DNA of 64,000 bases from Phoronis australis. Taxonomy: Eukaryota > Phoronida > Phoronidae. The translations under genes were made by a program, and so were the position numbers. This document shows positions 34,601-46,600 of the stretch, one piece after another. Numbering within the stretch: position 1 is the first letter of the stretch; every line of letters begins with the position of its first letter. The stretch spans positions 90,133 through 154,132 of the forward strand of contig NMRA01000129.1 in assembly GCA_002633005.1 (NCBI GenBank). Direction: 5' to 3'. A model generated the notes under the pieces. It was not told where the DNA came from. It worked only from the letters and a program-made list of their open reading frames with translations, and did no database searches.

Positions 34601-37600
34601 AGAGGCCACCCTCATTTTAAATATCACAATAATAAATAAATAAATAAACAACTCACCACAGCCATATGTTGTAAATCAGAAAAATGTACAGGAAACTATG
34701 GACTGTGGAATGCGCATGCTTACATATATAAACAGCATACGGGGCTTTCACAATTTCTGAATGAAAAACACCAGTGTCCTGGGGTGAGTACACCCTCCTT
34801 GCGCAGTCTAGCCGTAGCTTATTATAGGCGATTGAGTACACCCGACGCATTTTAGTAGGATAATTGGCTTGTCGGCTGACCTCGCCTAGCGCAGGATAAG
34901 GGTTAAGGGTGCTTAGTTGGTTTGCTATGTACCGTGGGTGCATGGCAATGCCTTCAGCATTGCTCTTGCTCCATAATGAAGTATTTTTCTGCAAGTCGAT
35001 CATTAGAATTCTGTATGTTACTTGGTAATCTTGATTTGCTGTTGTTTATAAATGTCAAAGTTACTGCATGGCAAGCCACCTGGTGACATTTTTGTTGTTG
35101 TAGGAATTCCTGCTGTTTAAGCTTTGTGAGTTTTGTGTCATTGGTTGCAGGAAGTCTTCACCCAGTATCAACCCAACACATTCGCAGCTAATTGCTTTTG
35201 CCTGCTGCAATACATTTTGAGCCTCGTTATGAGTCTACCAGCATCATAAACTCCCAAATGAAGTGAACAGTGAATCTTTATATGGTGTTCTATTCCAACC
35301 CTTGTTCAGTATAACTACTTTTGGCCTTTCGTTCATTGTGCTGTATGTACTAGGTGACATAATATGCCCCGAAAGGCTTGATGTGTTGCTGATTTATCTG
35401 GGTCTTCCCCAAATGCATTTTCTAAAATAACAAATGGGCAGATAACAAAGATGAACAAAAGTCACCAACCTCAGACTGTAATTGCAAACAAAACAGACGC
35501 ACGCACAATTAATAAGCTTCATTTACTACAGAGGGGGCTGCGTGTAATCAGTGGCACTTGGTCGTGTTCAAAATATCTGCATTTGGTGCCGGAGGTTTGA
35601 GTATGTTGTATCACAGCTGCCGCACGTGAATTTATGGACCTGGGGAAACACTCTCAGAGAGGTTATCTAATAAATTGAAATTTCACTGTTTGCAGACGGC
35701 TGTTAGTCTTGGCACTCCGATTATGAGCGAAGAGTGGATTCATAAAGCGTGGGAGAGGCGTGATGACATAACGGCCAAGGCCATTGATGCAGATATGGTG
35801 AGTCTAGAGAAGGGTTTTGTTGCCTATGTTTTAAATCAAGTCCAAGCTGGCGACGTACATTACGAGAGTGATTCTATGCCGCTTTCAGGACAAGTGAGAT
35901 AACAAGCGGACAGCTTTACTGAAACCTGCCAGGGCTTTTCTTAAACATGCTTGGTCCAATTGACCTATCGCAAGCTCCGCCTCCTTGCGTAATGTCAACT
36001 AACAAACAATAAGTTTTACCCGGCAACGTGTGGTTTGTCGGGTAAAATGGCGGCTTGGAAACGAAGGTGTGTCAATAATGCTGCATTCTAAATGGTCAGT
36101 TAAGCCGTCACTCAAAATCCTGGCGATAGGTCAATTAGTAGCATGTCAGTGTAACATGATTTATCAATTTCTGGTGGCTTTCTAGTTTCAGAAAATCTGT
36201 TTTTTCTTTGTTAGGTTTGTAGATATTCAAGTACATATGAGTCTCGTCGATAAGTTCCTACATCACTTAAAGCTGATTGGTAAAACTTTCCCAGTGCAGA
36301 GGAGATTAATAGCGTGGATACCCTTTGACATTGCTAGGTGGAGCTGTTTGCACTACTCTCGTGTGACCGCTTTATTGACTGTCGGAACATTTGGACGTTA
36401 TGATTTCTTTCATCAACTGTAGCGTTATATATCTTCTCATCTGGGATATTTGAGCAATATTATTAGTTGTATTTGCTTTGCTGTATTCTTACTGCCACAC
36501 ATGACAGATTTATTTTTAAGTGTTAAACGCATTTATGTACCTTGTTGTATATTAACCATCTCAGTGACTTCCGTTTCTAAGTTATTGGCTTTATTTTGCG
36601 TTTTCCATTATGTTTTGGTATTCAACAACTCATTTTCTTTCTTTTTTTTTCTAGCTGGATTATAGGATGAAAGCATTCTTTGGGTGTTCTTTGGCTTTCA
36701 TTGGTTTTCCTGAAGAAGAGAAGAAACACATGGAGGAAATTACTGAACAGAATGGTAATAAATGATGGTTGGTTGGTTGGTTGCTTGGTTGGTTGGTTGG
36801 TTGGTTGGTTGGTTGCTTGCTTGGTTGGTTGCTTGGTTGGTATGGCCAACCTTCAGTCTTGGCACGTGTTAAAAAGCATCTGTAAATAATAGATATGTGG
36901 AAATAGTATGCAGTGTTTGCATTCAGTTGTTAGTACTCATTCACTTCTAGAAAGTCATCTTTAAAAGTTTCATTCCACTTTAAACTTAGTGCTTAGAAGA
37001 TTTAGTCACAAACCTAAGTGAAATTTTACCATACTTTTGTCTGATGTTTTATAAACTTAGATATTATTTCAGTTTAGTTTATTATTTGCCATTACAGCCA
37101 GAGACTACATTCGCAGTTGTCCAGTTGTTCAGATAGTGTATGCACTTTTTAAAAACAAAAGCAAAGACTGGGCTTACCCACAAACCATCACGTGGGCATT
37201 AATTATTGAGGTTCTAAACGATAATGCAAAATAAGTTTTACGTACTTTGTAATGGTGGCTAATAGATTCTGAAGTCAGACTTTACATGGGCTTATGGTCC
37301 TCAAAATGATGTGACTGAAATTTTTGGGCCTGTCTAATTGTCCTAAATGTAATGTGCACAAAATAGGTCTTTTGTAATTTGTTTGGCAACTTTCCCATTT
37401 TGGGATTTGTGTGCTTCCCAGTTGTTCCACAAGTCAATATGTTCATCATTGCTGTATCCTACAGGTGGCAGCGTCACCAACCCTGAAGACCCACAGTGCA
37501 GCCATCTGGTGGTGGATGAGCATAATGTGAAACAGATACCATTTGCAACACTCAACAGGCTCTTCTTTGTCAAAGGAGAGGTGAGCCTGATCACAGTCTG

Positions 37601-40600
37601 ATTGTGATGAACATTCTCTGACAGCAATTAAATGGCCTTAGCGGGTATTAATGGTTGGAATTTTGGAGTGTATAAGAAAATGTTGGTTTATGCTTTTTGC
37701 CGTAATAAACAAGAGCTTCTATGAATATTAACCCAACATTTCCAAAGATGGCATTGATAGTTTAATCTCACAGTTAAATATTTCCACTCCATATGCTAAA
37801 CATAAATGTAATTGATTGTTACAGTGGTTCTGGGGTAGTGTTCAGATGGAGGCATGTGCCGACGAAGGAATGTATGAGTTTCATGAAGAGGTAGGTGCTT
37901 GTGGGGCTGTAGTCCTAGTAATATCTCCTCTAAGGTTTCAGTGTCACGAAGTATTAGTCGGACAATTAGAACCACTCGGTGAACGCAAGCCTCCGACGGA
38001 GCTTTTCGTCTTGGCAATGTTAACATTCTTCTAAATGCTAGTATTGTGTTAGTCATTACTGTTGAACGTGTAGTGCGGTAAAGATAAAATTGGCAGTCGG
38101 TGTTTTTGATGACGTGTTATAGAGGCATATATTTTTGTCAATTGTCTAATCTACAAGGCTTGGAATTTTCCTCTTTTAAGAGAATTTCATCTTTTTTGGT
38201 TTCAGTTTCCTCTTATTTGATTCCCAGTTTCCTCTCTTTTTCATTATTTTGGCTTCTTTTGTGCAAAAAAAAGGTTTATTTCTGTTAATTTTTACAACAC
38301 AAAAAGTATTTCTATCACATAAGTCTATTTATTTGTGGAACAATACGTCCTAAATCTATACTCAAGACATCGTCAATAAAGGAAGGTATGTACGTAGTGT
38401 ACATTTATTGAACCTAAGTATGTTTGGTGCATTTCTATTGTTGTGATTGGTCAAAACTCAATATCATGCATATCCAATAGCAACTGAACATTTCATCTCG
38501 AACAATAGGTACAGTTGAATATTGTATATAACGTCTTCAATATGCCTCCATTAGGTCAACAACCAAAATCGAACTCCACGGAGAAGAACACCTCAGTCGA
38601 GCAGTAGAACTAGAAAGAGGAAACGACTACTGCGTGATAATCTGGCCCATCTGGCCAATGAGGCAGACATTGAGTCACCGCTGGGTGGCAAAAACCGTCG
38701 CACTAGTACAGATCCACTGTCTCATAGTGCTTCACACCTTCTGGATGCAACGACCGATGAGTCAAGTGTGTTTGGTAAGTTATAGTCTAAGACTGTTTGT
38801 CGTGGTCCAGTCTTAAACCTGTAGGTGCTCGCTTTCAGATTGTTTAGGTGCAGTATTGTTAATTCATTGTCCAAACTGCGAAAAACTTCCAAAATTTGGT
38901 AAGTGATTGTAGATTTGTGCACTGTGCCATCTGGTGGAGTGATGTCATTGAATGAATGTGCTCTAGTACTTGGAGCTTGTCCACACAAACAAGAGTTGGG
39001 TGGATTTTATTGATAAGATTCACTGCCAGGAACGTGGTTTGATCTGGTTTGAAATCTGGAAATTTGATTTGCTCTAATTATCACTGTAGCGACTTTTTAA
39101 TTGTTTCATCACTTGGTTCACGGGGGATAACTTTCAAACTGTGTATTTCATTACTTGAAACACTGTCCGGTGGAGATGTCATTTATCCTCTGTACTTTCA
39201 GATACTCCACCTGTGCCGGAGAAACAGCTGAGCCCAGTGAAGTTGACTGCACGTCAGCAGGTGGTCACAGAACTGCTGCAAACGGAGACTAACTATGTGG
39301 GGATACTGCACACCATACTCACAGTATGTAGACACACTACACAGAGTTAGTAAACACCAGTTGCTCTGTAATACACACTACAGCTGTTTTTTGATGGCAC
39401 TGAGAAGTGATCTCAGCTTGCGGTTACTTCTAGCCTTCATCGAATTGAAGCGTGTCTTGTCCCAGGTCCCTCCGATGTCTAGAATGAAGATATGGTTGTC
39501 GCGCCAAGACATATCATATGTGCTAGTTTGACCCATCTGTTACAGGTATTCGCATCGTGCATATGCTGTTTCAGGTGGCAGTAACTATTCTGTCCTCCAT
39601 TGGTCCCTCTTTGGCCAGATCTTACCTGGCTGGGCTCTAGTCTGCGGGATTCAATTTCACGCCACACAATAGGTATGATTGGTTTGTTACAGGTGTTCCG
39701 TGATGGTGCAGAGAGGCCGTCTCAACCCGGAGGACCTCTCCTGTCCACCACTGACGTCAAGCACATCTTTGGCCAGATTCCGCCCATCTATGAGATCCAC
39801 ACTCAGATAAAGGCAGAGCTTGAAGAGATACTACAAGACTGGAAGGAAGAGGCCAGCATTGGGGCTGTCTATCTGAAGCATGTGAGTCTAGTGTCTTTGG
39901 GTTGGCAGATCCAGCATCGTGTTAGGGTGTGTTCACTGCGCATTTATGTATGACCTACGGACAATCGACGCCTACTATGGCCAAGAACTGATGTAATGTT
40001 TGGCCTAGTAATAGTAGTATTTAAAATATGAAAGACCTCTGTCTAATTGGTTTATTGTCATCTACACAGTGAATACTGTGAACAGTGAAAGAGAAAAAGT
40101 TAGTTTTAGATGACTGCGGACTTAGTCGAAATATTGTTTCCAACTACAAGATTATCAGCAAAAAGGATGAAAAATTTTCAGTGTTGTCGCAGCTACTGAA
40201 AAAAAGCGGAAAGGAAATCAAAATAACAAGACGACAGATTTTTTGTGGAAGCTATCGCGTCTCTTCTAAAACGCCCTAGTCCCAACCTCTGATCTGTTCA
40301 TGAAATGTTTGTTTTTCTGTTAAACAGAACATAAGCAATGCTGCTCCACAAACACTCACTTGATTTGTAATTGTGTCTACTTGTTTCTCTGAGCTGGTTT
40401 TGTATGCCATGCTTCGTACGTTGCAGGGAGAGAAGCTTCAAAGAGCATATCCGCCTTTCATCAACTTCTTTGAGAACACCAAAGAGACTATTCAAACGTG
40501 CGACCGCAATAACGCGAGGTTCCATGCTTTCCTCAAGGTATTGAGATACAGTACACGACAATGGCATTCAGTCAAAATTACCCAGAATTCCCCATCATGA

Positions 40601-43600
40601 CGGCTGGGTGGAAGCCGAATTCATCGTAGGAGTAACCATCAATCATGTCCTAGAATGAAGGAGGAATTTAAGGGAGACTGAGGTGGCTAAGCCTTTCTGT
40701 GATTGGAATTTGGCATCATACAGGATTTTACCTGTGATTCTATGTTTAAAGGGAAAGGCAACCTTGAAAGCCCTTTAACCTTTGACTTCGGATAAGTAGT
40801 AAACAAATTTTCGCACGGTTGTGCCGTTCCAAGGTGGTTCTGATAATTTTTTTTCTCACTACGCAATATATATTGTGTATTTGAAGTTCCCCGAGAATGA
40901 AGATAAGGTATTTTGCAAGACACATGTGAAATATTGTAAAAATGGCCGTTTTGTGAATAAGGTTGGAGATAACTATAAAGGCGATGGCGACCTTTTTCAT
41001 GTCATTTTTAGCACAAATAAGGTTCGTTGATTATCCCAGACACATTTTTCACTTATTTTCTGCTTTTCGTAATTTAATTACATACTCGTCGTCTACTCCG
41101 AAAGTGACATTTTGGGAGGCAAGAATTTCACGCCAATTTCTTTTCATATAGTCTGTGAGAGCAGTCGAGTCAGTCACTGTTTTACCTTGGTTGTGATAAC
41201 TTCGGTCGTTATTTGCTTTTGCTTACGAGTCAGTCAACATGCCACGCTGTTGCTGCGTTCTGGGGTGTACTCATCGTCTCACGTACAGAGGAAGAACTGT
41301 CCCACTTGCCCAAGTGTCCCGCGACGCACTCCCACTGGAGGGTGATCTGAGCACCCAAACTGCTTACATCCCGCCGTGTGACTCCTTCGTCACACACCTG
41401 GCACCTTCCAAATAGCACCAATACAAGTCCATAATAAACTTATCAAACTTAGGCTTACCGATCTGTTCATTGGATGACGAACTGTCCTCTTCACTGGGTG
41501 TCGAACTGGGTCTGTATTCACTCCCACTACTCAACATCGCTGCAGGGCTGCGTACAGGCTCTGGGCTAGAGACAACAGCACAGGGCGAATCACTGCTAGT
41601 TCCCGCAATTGCACGCAATGGGGTACGTTCGGAGGCACGGGTGACAGTAAATGAAGTGCCTTCAGTCACCGTGTATAGTGGCCACAGCTCGCGAGGCTTC
41701 TCGATTCAAAAACACACTTCTTGGGGTTGGCGGCAGGGCACTGCCGGGAATCAACAGCGACGGTATGGTACCCTTCTTCAGGCGTTGTTTGGCAGGGACC
41801 TTCATCAACTCAGCGTACATATCTCTGTCATAATCTAACTGCAGAAAATGCTTGCTCGGTAACCCTTCACTACTTTGTACGTTGCGTGGACGGGTAGCGC
41901 TGCATACTTCACATGAACGAGCTAGCCAAGTACGGCGAATAGTGTCATACTTCGGAAAGCGACCCAAGGTACCCAAAGCGCGTGTGCGACGATAATGAGA
42001 ACATCCTGGCACGCAGCAACAGCGTGGCATGTTGACTGACTTGTTAACAAAAGCAAACGACGACCGAACTTATCACAACCGAGTTCGAACAATGACTGAC
42101 TCGACAGCTCTCACAGTCAGACTATAATGAAAAGAAATTGGCGCAAATCTCTTGCCTCCCAAAACGTCACTTCCGGAGTAGAGGACGAGAAATTAATCAA
42201 ATTACAAAAAGATGTAATTAAGTGAAAAATGTGTCTGGGATAATCAACGAACCTTATTTTTGCTAAAAGTGACATGAAAAAAGGTTGCTTTCGCCTTTAA
42301 GAACCATTTATTGTCATGGTTAAATCTGATCAGTCTTTGGTCAGATAGATATAAAGACAAATTGCAATACTGCAACATTATGACTTTTCTTCAAATACCA
42401 TAGTCATCTTCTGATTGATTTAACCTGTATATAATAAGATGTCAAAAAGTATAAATCGCAACGTCTGGAACTTAATATAAAATAATTTCCCCAATGTTAC
42501 GGAACTGCCTGGTTCATGCACAAATTAAGACCCCCTCTGCTAGTGTTCGCAGACAACTACAAGGCCGTGCACCATGCAAATATTTCTAAAATTTTCACCA
42601 CGATCACTGTTTACATCAAAGAAAAGAACATATTCTGTTTCAGTTCCGTTAGTGTAGAACTTTTTTCCGTCTCAAGATGACAATAGAATTTGCTCAATTG
42701 TGCAAAACAACTACTGCAGCGTTGCTGATTCATATCTAGAGCTAAGTGAGACCATTGTTAATGAATTTATGTTTGTACAGGCTTGTGAAAGGAAGCCAGA
42801 GTGTGGCCGCCAGCCATTGGTTGAACTCATCATCCGTCCTGTGCAGAGGTTACCCAGTGTTGCTCTCCTGCTGAGAGGTGCGTGAATCTTCATTATCTGC
42901 TCTCGTGCTGTTTTACTTGTGTGTCCCCATCCAAATGTTTTCACATCTTGAAAGCAGTCGTATCTCATTAGATATGCAAATAACTTTACTCGCTTCCTAA
43001 TTTCTGGTATCTTACAGTCGGTTGAGCTAGCTGCATCAATTATGTTGATTTTATGACGCTGCGTTGCGTGCCCTCAGATACGTAATAGTTTTTTTTTTGT
43101 TTTGCATACAAGCGCGGACATTAATTCAGAAAATGTCAGTGTAGGGACTGAAAGTCAAATCCAAATTGATATACTGCTAGGTGTATATCTGGAATGAACG
43201 AGTATACGCGCGTGTGTATCAATGCTATAGTCGACATGCATAATAAAATCAAGGGAGTCAATAACTGACATTCTTATTATGTATTTGTTCCCCACTGGTC
43301 GCATTTTATTGTTTAAAATTTATTTCATTTACAGTTTTGGTGTTAATTTTCTTTAAAACTAGGTTACGTTTTAGGATTCAGCACTACATATCTTTTCTTA
43401 AATTGATGCTCTAGGCATACTTGTGGAAATTCTCTTTATATCCGCCTACTGTGCATGTCTAAAGGTTGACCTATCAGCAGAAATGTGTGCCATGCACCAG
43501 TGATTATATTCACTTCACCGATTCTAATTCCAAGTATTCCAACTTCATTTTGCACCTCCCCCTAGTCTGTTGATGATGGTATAGTTTGGGCGTATGTCAA

Positions 43601-46600
43601 CACTGCTTTGCTCTTATTTTCAGATATTTTAAAACGCACCAACAAGGGTGTTGAGGACCACAAACTGCTGCAGCAGGCCATTAGCACTCTAGAAGAGGTG
43701 ATGACGTAAGTCTAAAATTTTCTTACGTGACTTCAAAACCAAACTTCATCATGTATATATTGGCGCAAAATTCTTGCCTCCCAAAATGTCCCTTCCGGAG
43801 TAGAGAATGAATAATTATTTTAATTACAAAAAGATGTAGTTAAGTGCAAAATATGTCTGGGATAACCAACGAACCTTATTTTTGCTAAAAATGACATGAG
43901 AAACGGTTGCCTTCGCCTTTAATTTATACCACTTTCTATTGTGAGGAGGCAGTGTGGCCTAGTGTGATAGGTGCCCACGTTCTATACTCAAGGTCGTGGG
44001 TTCGAGTCCCACTGGGCCACTGTGCTAGACTCTTGAGTCGGGTTTCTTGCTCCTCAGCTCTGTTTTAATTATATTTATCTAAACATCATTCAACAAAGAA
44101 TGGACTCACCGGAGACAGCCCAAGAGTTGTTATCTCTGCGGCGAAAGATGTTAAAGTTGAGTCCCGATGAGTTGCCAGCAGTCACTGGTACGGTGCGCGG
44201 CTTTAGACGCTCTGCGGCTGGGTTAATAAAACACAAAAATAGTTCCAGGTGACAGGGCTCGACATTTACTTTTATTCTACTTGTTCAGTCAGACAAGTAG
44301 AAATGAACAGTATGCTGCAGCTTCACCCTGGCTTTTCAATTCAGTTATCGAATGCTTTTTATAAGCTGCTGAGTGACCCGTGGACTGTTTGTGACATTTC
44401 AAAGATTCGACCCTAAACTCATCTGAGCCAAACGCAAGAGATGAACTGTTTGCGTCGGCGTATTTTTCGCACGGGACACAACACATTTTCTAGTCGATAT
44501 CATACGGTAACCAGTCAAAATCTTCCTTCCATTTCGGAATGAATTCTGGTTTTCATTTATTTGTTTCATACTGTTGCTTGATGGCTTTACGCCCTTTGGT
44601 TTGGTTACCAGTTGCATGATTAGAGTTCGTTGTCATGAAACCACACACAAACAAAGTATTTTTTTGGCATTGCAATTGCAGACACCGGCGCAGACGGCAG
44701 TTTCCTCGCATGCCGTAAGACAGTCAAATGTCGTAAAGTTTTATTAATATGCACTAGCGAGTTATTGCTACTATTATTGAGTCTTATACGTAAATAATTT
44801 AACGATAAAGTGTCAAATGTGTTGACCTGCGAATGATTGCAATTTGATTTTATAAATTGAGCGAACTGGTTTGAGGCACCCTCCGTATGAGACGAAGCAT
44901 TCGGAACCTGGCCTGCGTTCAAAATGCTCAGACCTAGGCTAAGGACCTAGCTAAAATCAAAACTTTGCGAGATTACGTGAGATACTGCCGTGTATTTTAA
45001 ATGAGAACACGTGACTTTGGCTAAAATTATTCGAATGCAAGTGCCTTGGATCGTGTCCAGTCAGCTCTTGCATAATCTAAACACCTTACCGCATATTACC
45101 AACACTGATGGCTAAATAAGTGAGTTATCACTGCAACAAATATTTTCTGATCGTTCAGAATTATTATAGTTTGCAAAAATTCAGGAACTTGGTTGTCCCG
45201 GGCATTCGGACTATCGTTAATGTCGAGCCCTGGGTGATTTGTGCAATGGGCCCACATGAGCAGCCTGCGCATGTCTGGGATTATTTATTTTTTTGGGAAT
45301 TTGGGGTCAAGTCATTGTCATATTGGTAGTGGTTTGGAAAGAACTGACAGTTCGTTATTGCTTGAGACCAGGCTCTGCAAGTTGACTTGTCGTGGCTTGT
45401 TATTTTATTCACCCGCAAATAACGAACTGTCAAATCTTTACAAGATTTAAATCACTTGTCATCTGAACGAGGAACAAGTGGAGACCATTATGTAGCAGTA
45501 ATTAGTCTAGGTCAAAGAAAATAGTTTCTTCTACTAAAGGAAGGTTCCTTAACCCCATTAAAAGCAATTCTCAGAGTGCTGTAATAACCAGCCCTGATAG
45601 GTTGTTACCTGTCCTAGCGAGACAGAATTTTTTTGTTATTTTCAGCATGTACGTCACGCGTTCCCTGGAGATACTAATCAATAGCTCAGTGCCTGTGTAC
45701 TTACAACATCGTGCGTCTTGCATGTTATTTAAAATTTATGACCTGGCGAAATGTCAATACATTTTTTTCTGTACTATGATGAGGTGAGTGTAACCAGCTG
45801 GCGGAACATTAGTCAGTGCTGCCTTAAAAGTTTTTGAATTGATCTTTATTGTAATTGTCATCTATTCATTTTAATTCTCAGGCACATCAATGAAGACAAG
45901 CGTAAAACAGATGCTCAGGTGGTCATGTTTGACATTGTTAACGATATCGACAACTGTCCAGTAAGTTGAGGCTGTGTTTCTTATTCAAACTGGTCTGTGC
46001 ACGCCAATAGGGGTCGGGACAGAATTTGCAGCAATTTCCCGTCGTGGCACCTAAGCACAATCAAAGTCTTTAAGACCACGCAACATTTACGATAAGAGTA
46101 GCTGTGCTGATAAGTTTTAATTGGTAATCGCTCACCAGGATGGGGGATGTCATGAAGGAAAAACTAACATTTTCTGATATTTTTGGCAAGTGCTGTACTC
46201 GCACTGCAGAACGGAGGTTCCGTACTCGGTTTTGCGTACTGAATTATGAGTTACATCACATAGCCTATATGCAATAGCTGTTCCAAAGTCCACAGTCCTT
46301 GTTTTGAAACTTCTTCACTCAGGGAAAATGCCCGTTGTTGTATCTGTATGGATACATTATGGAAATTCTGTTACGTATGTAAAAGTAATAGTACCAATAA
46401 AAATGTGATAATTATGATAACAGAAACGATATTGATTAACAAGAATGGTTTGGTTTTCCCTTGCAGCCACATTTGCTGTCTTCCCATAGAACATTTATTA
46501 ACAAAGTGGATGCCATAGAAATCTCCGATGAACTCAGTGGGAAAGGAAATCACGTGACCCTGTTCCTATTCTCTGACACGCTTGAGGTAAGAACACTGTC

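Larger units (their letters stand above)
40976..42299. mobile_element. THAP-type DNA element with about 300-base inverted arms
   Basis: The left arm (40976 to about 41282) and right arm (about 41994 to 42299) are inverted copies, both ending in TAAAGGCGA at the outer edge. Each arm reaches an ATG that starts a MPRCCCV frame pointing inward. The middle carries the rest of a degenerate THAP frame on the minus strand. No clear target duplication was found at the edges. It sits in ECT2 intron 13. A shortened relative is at 43757-43922. Confidence 0.8.

Noticed and set aside
36622-36849. Minus-strand frame with QPTNQPTKQPTN repeats
   Set aside because: It is a translation of the GGTT microsatellite.
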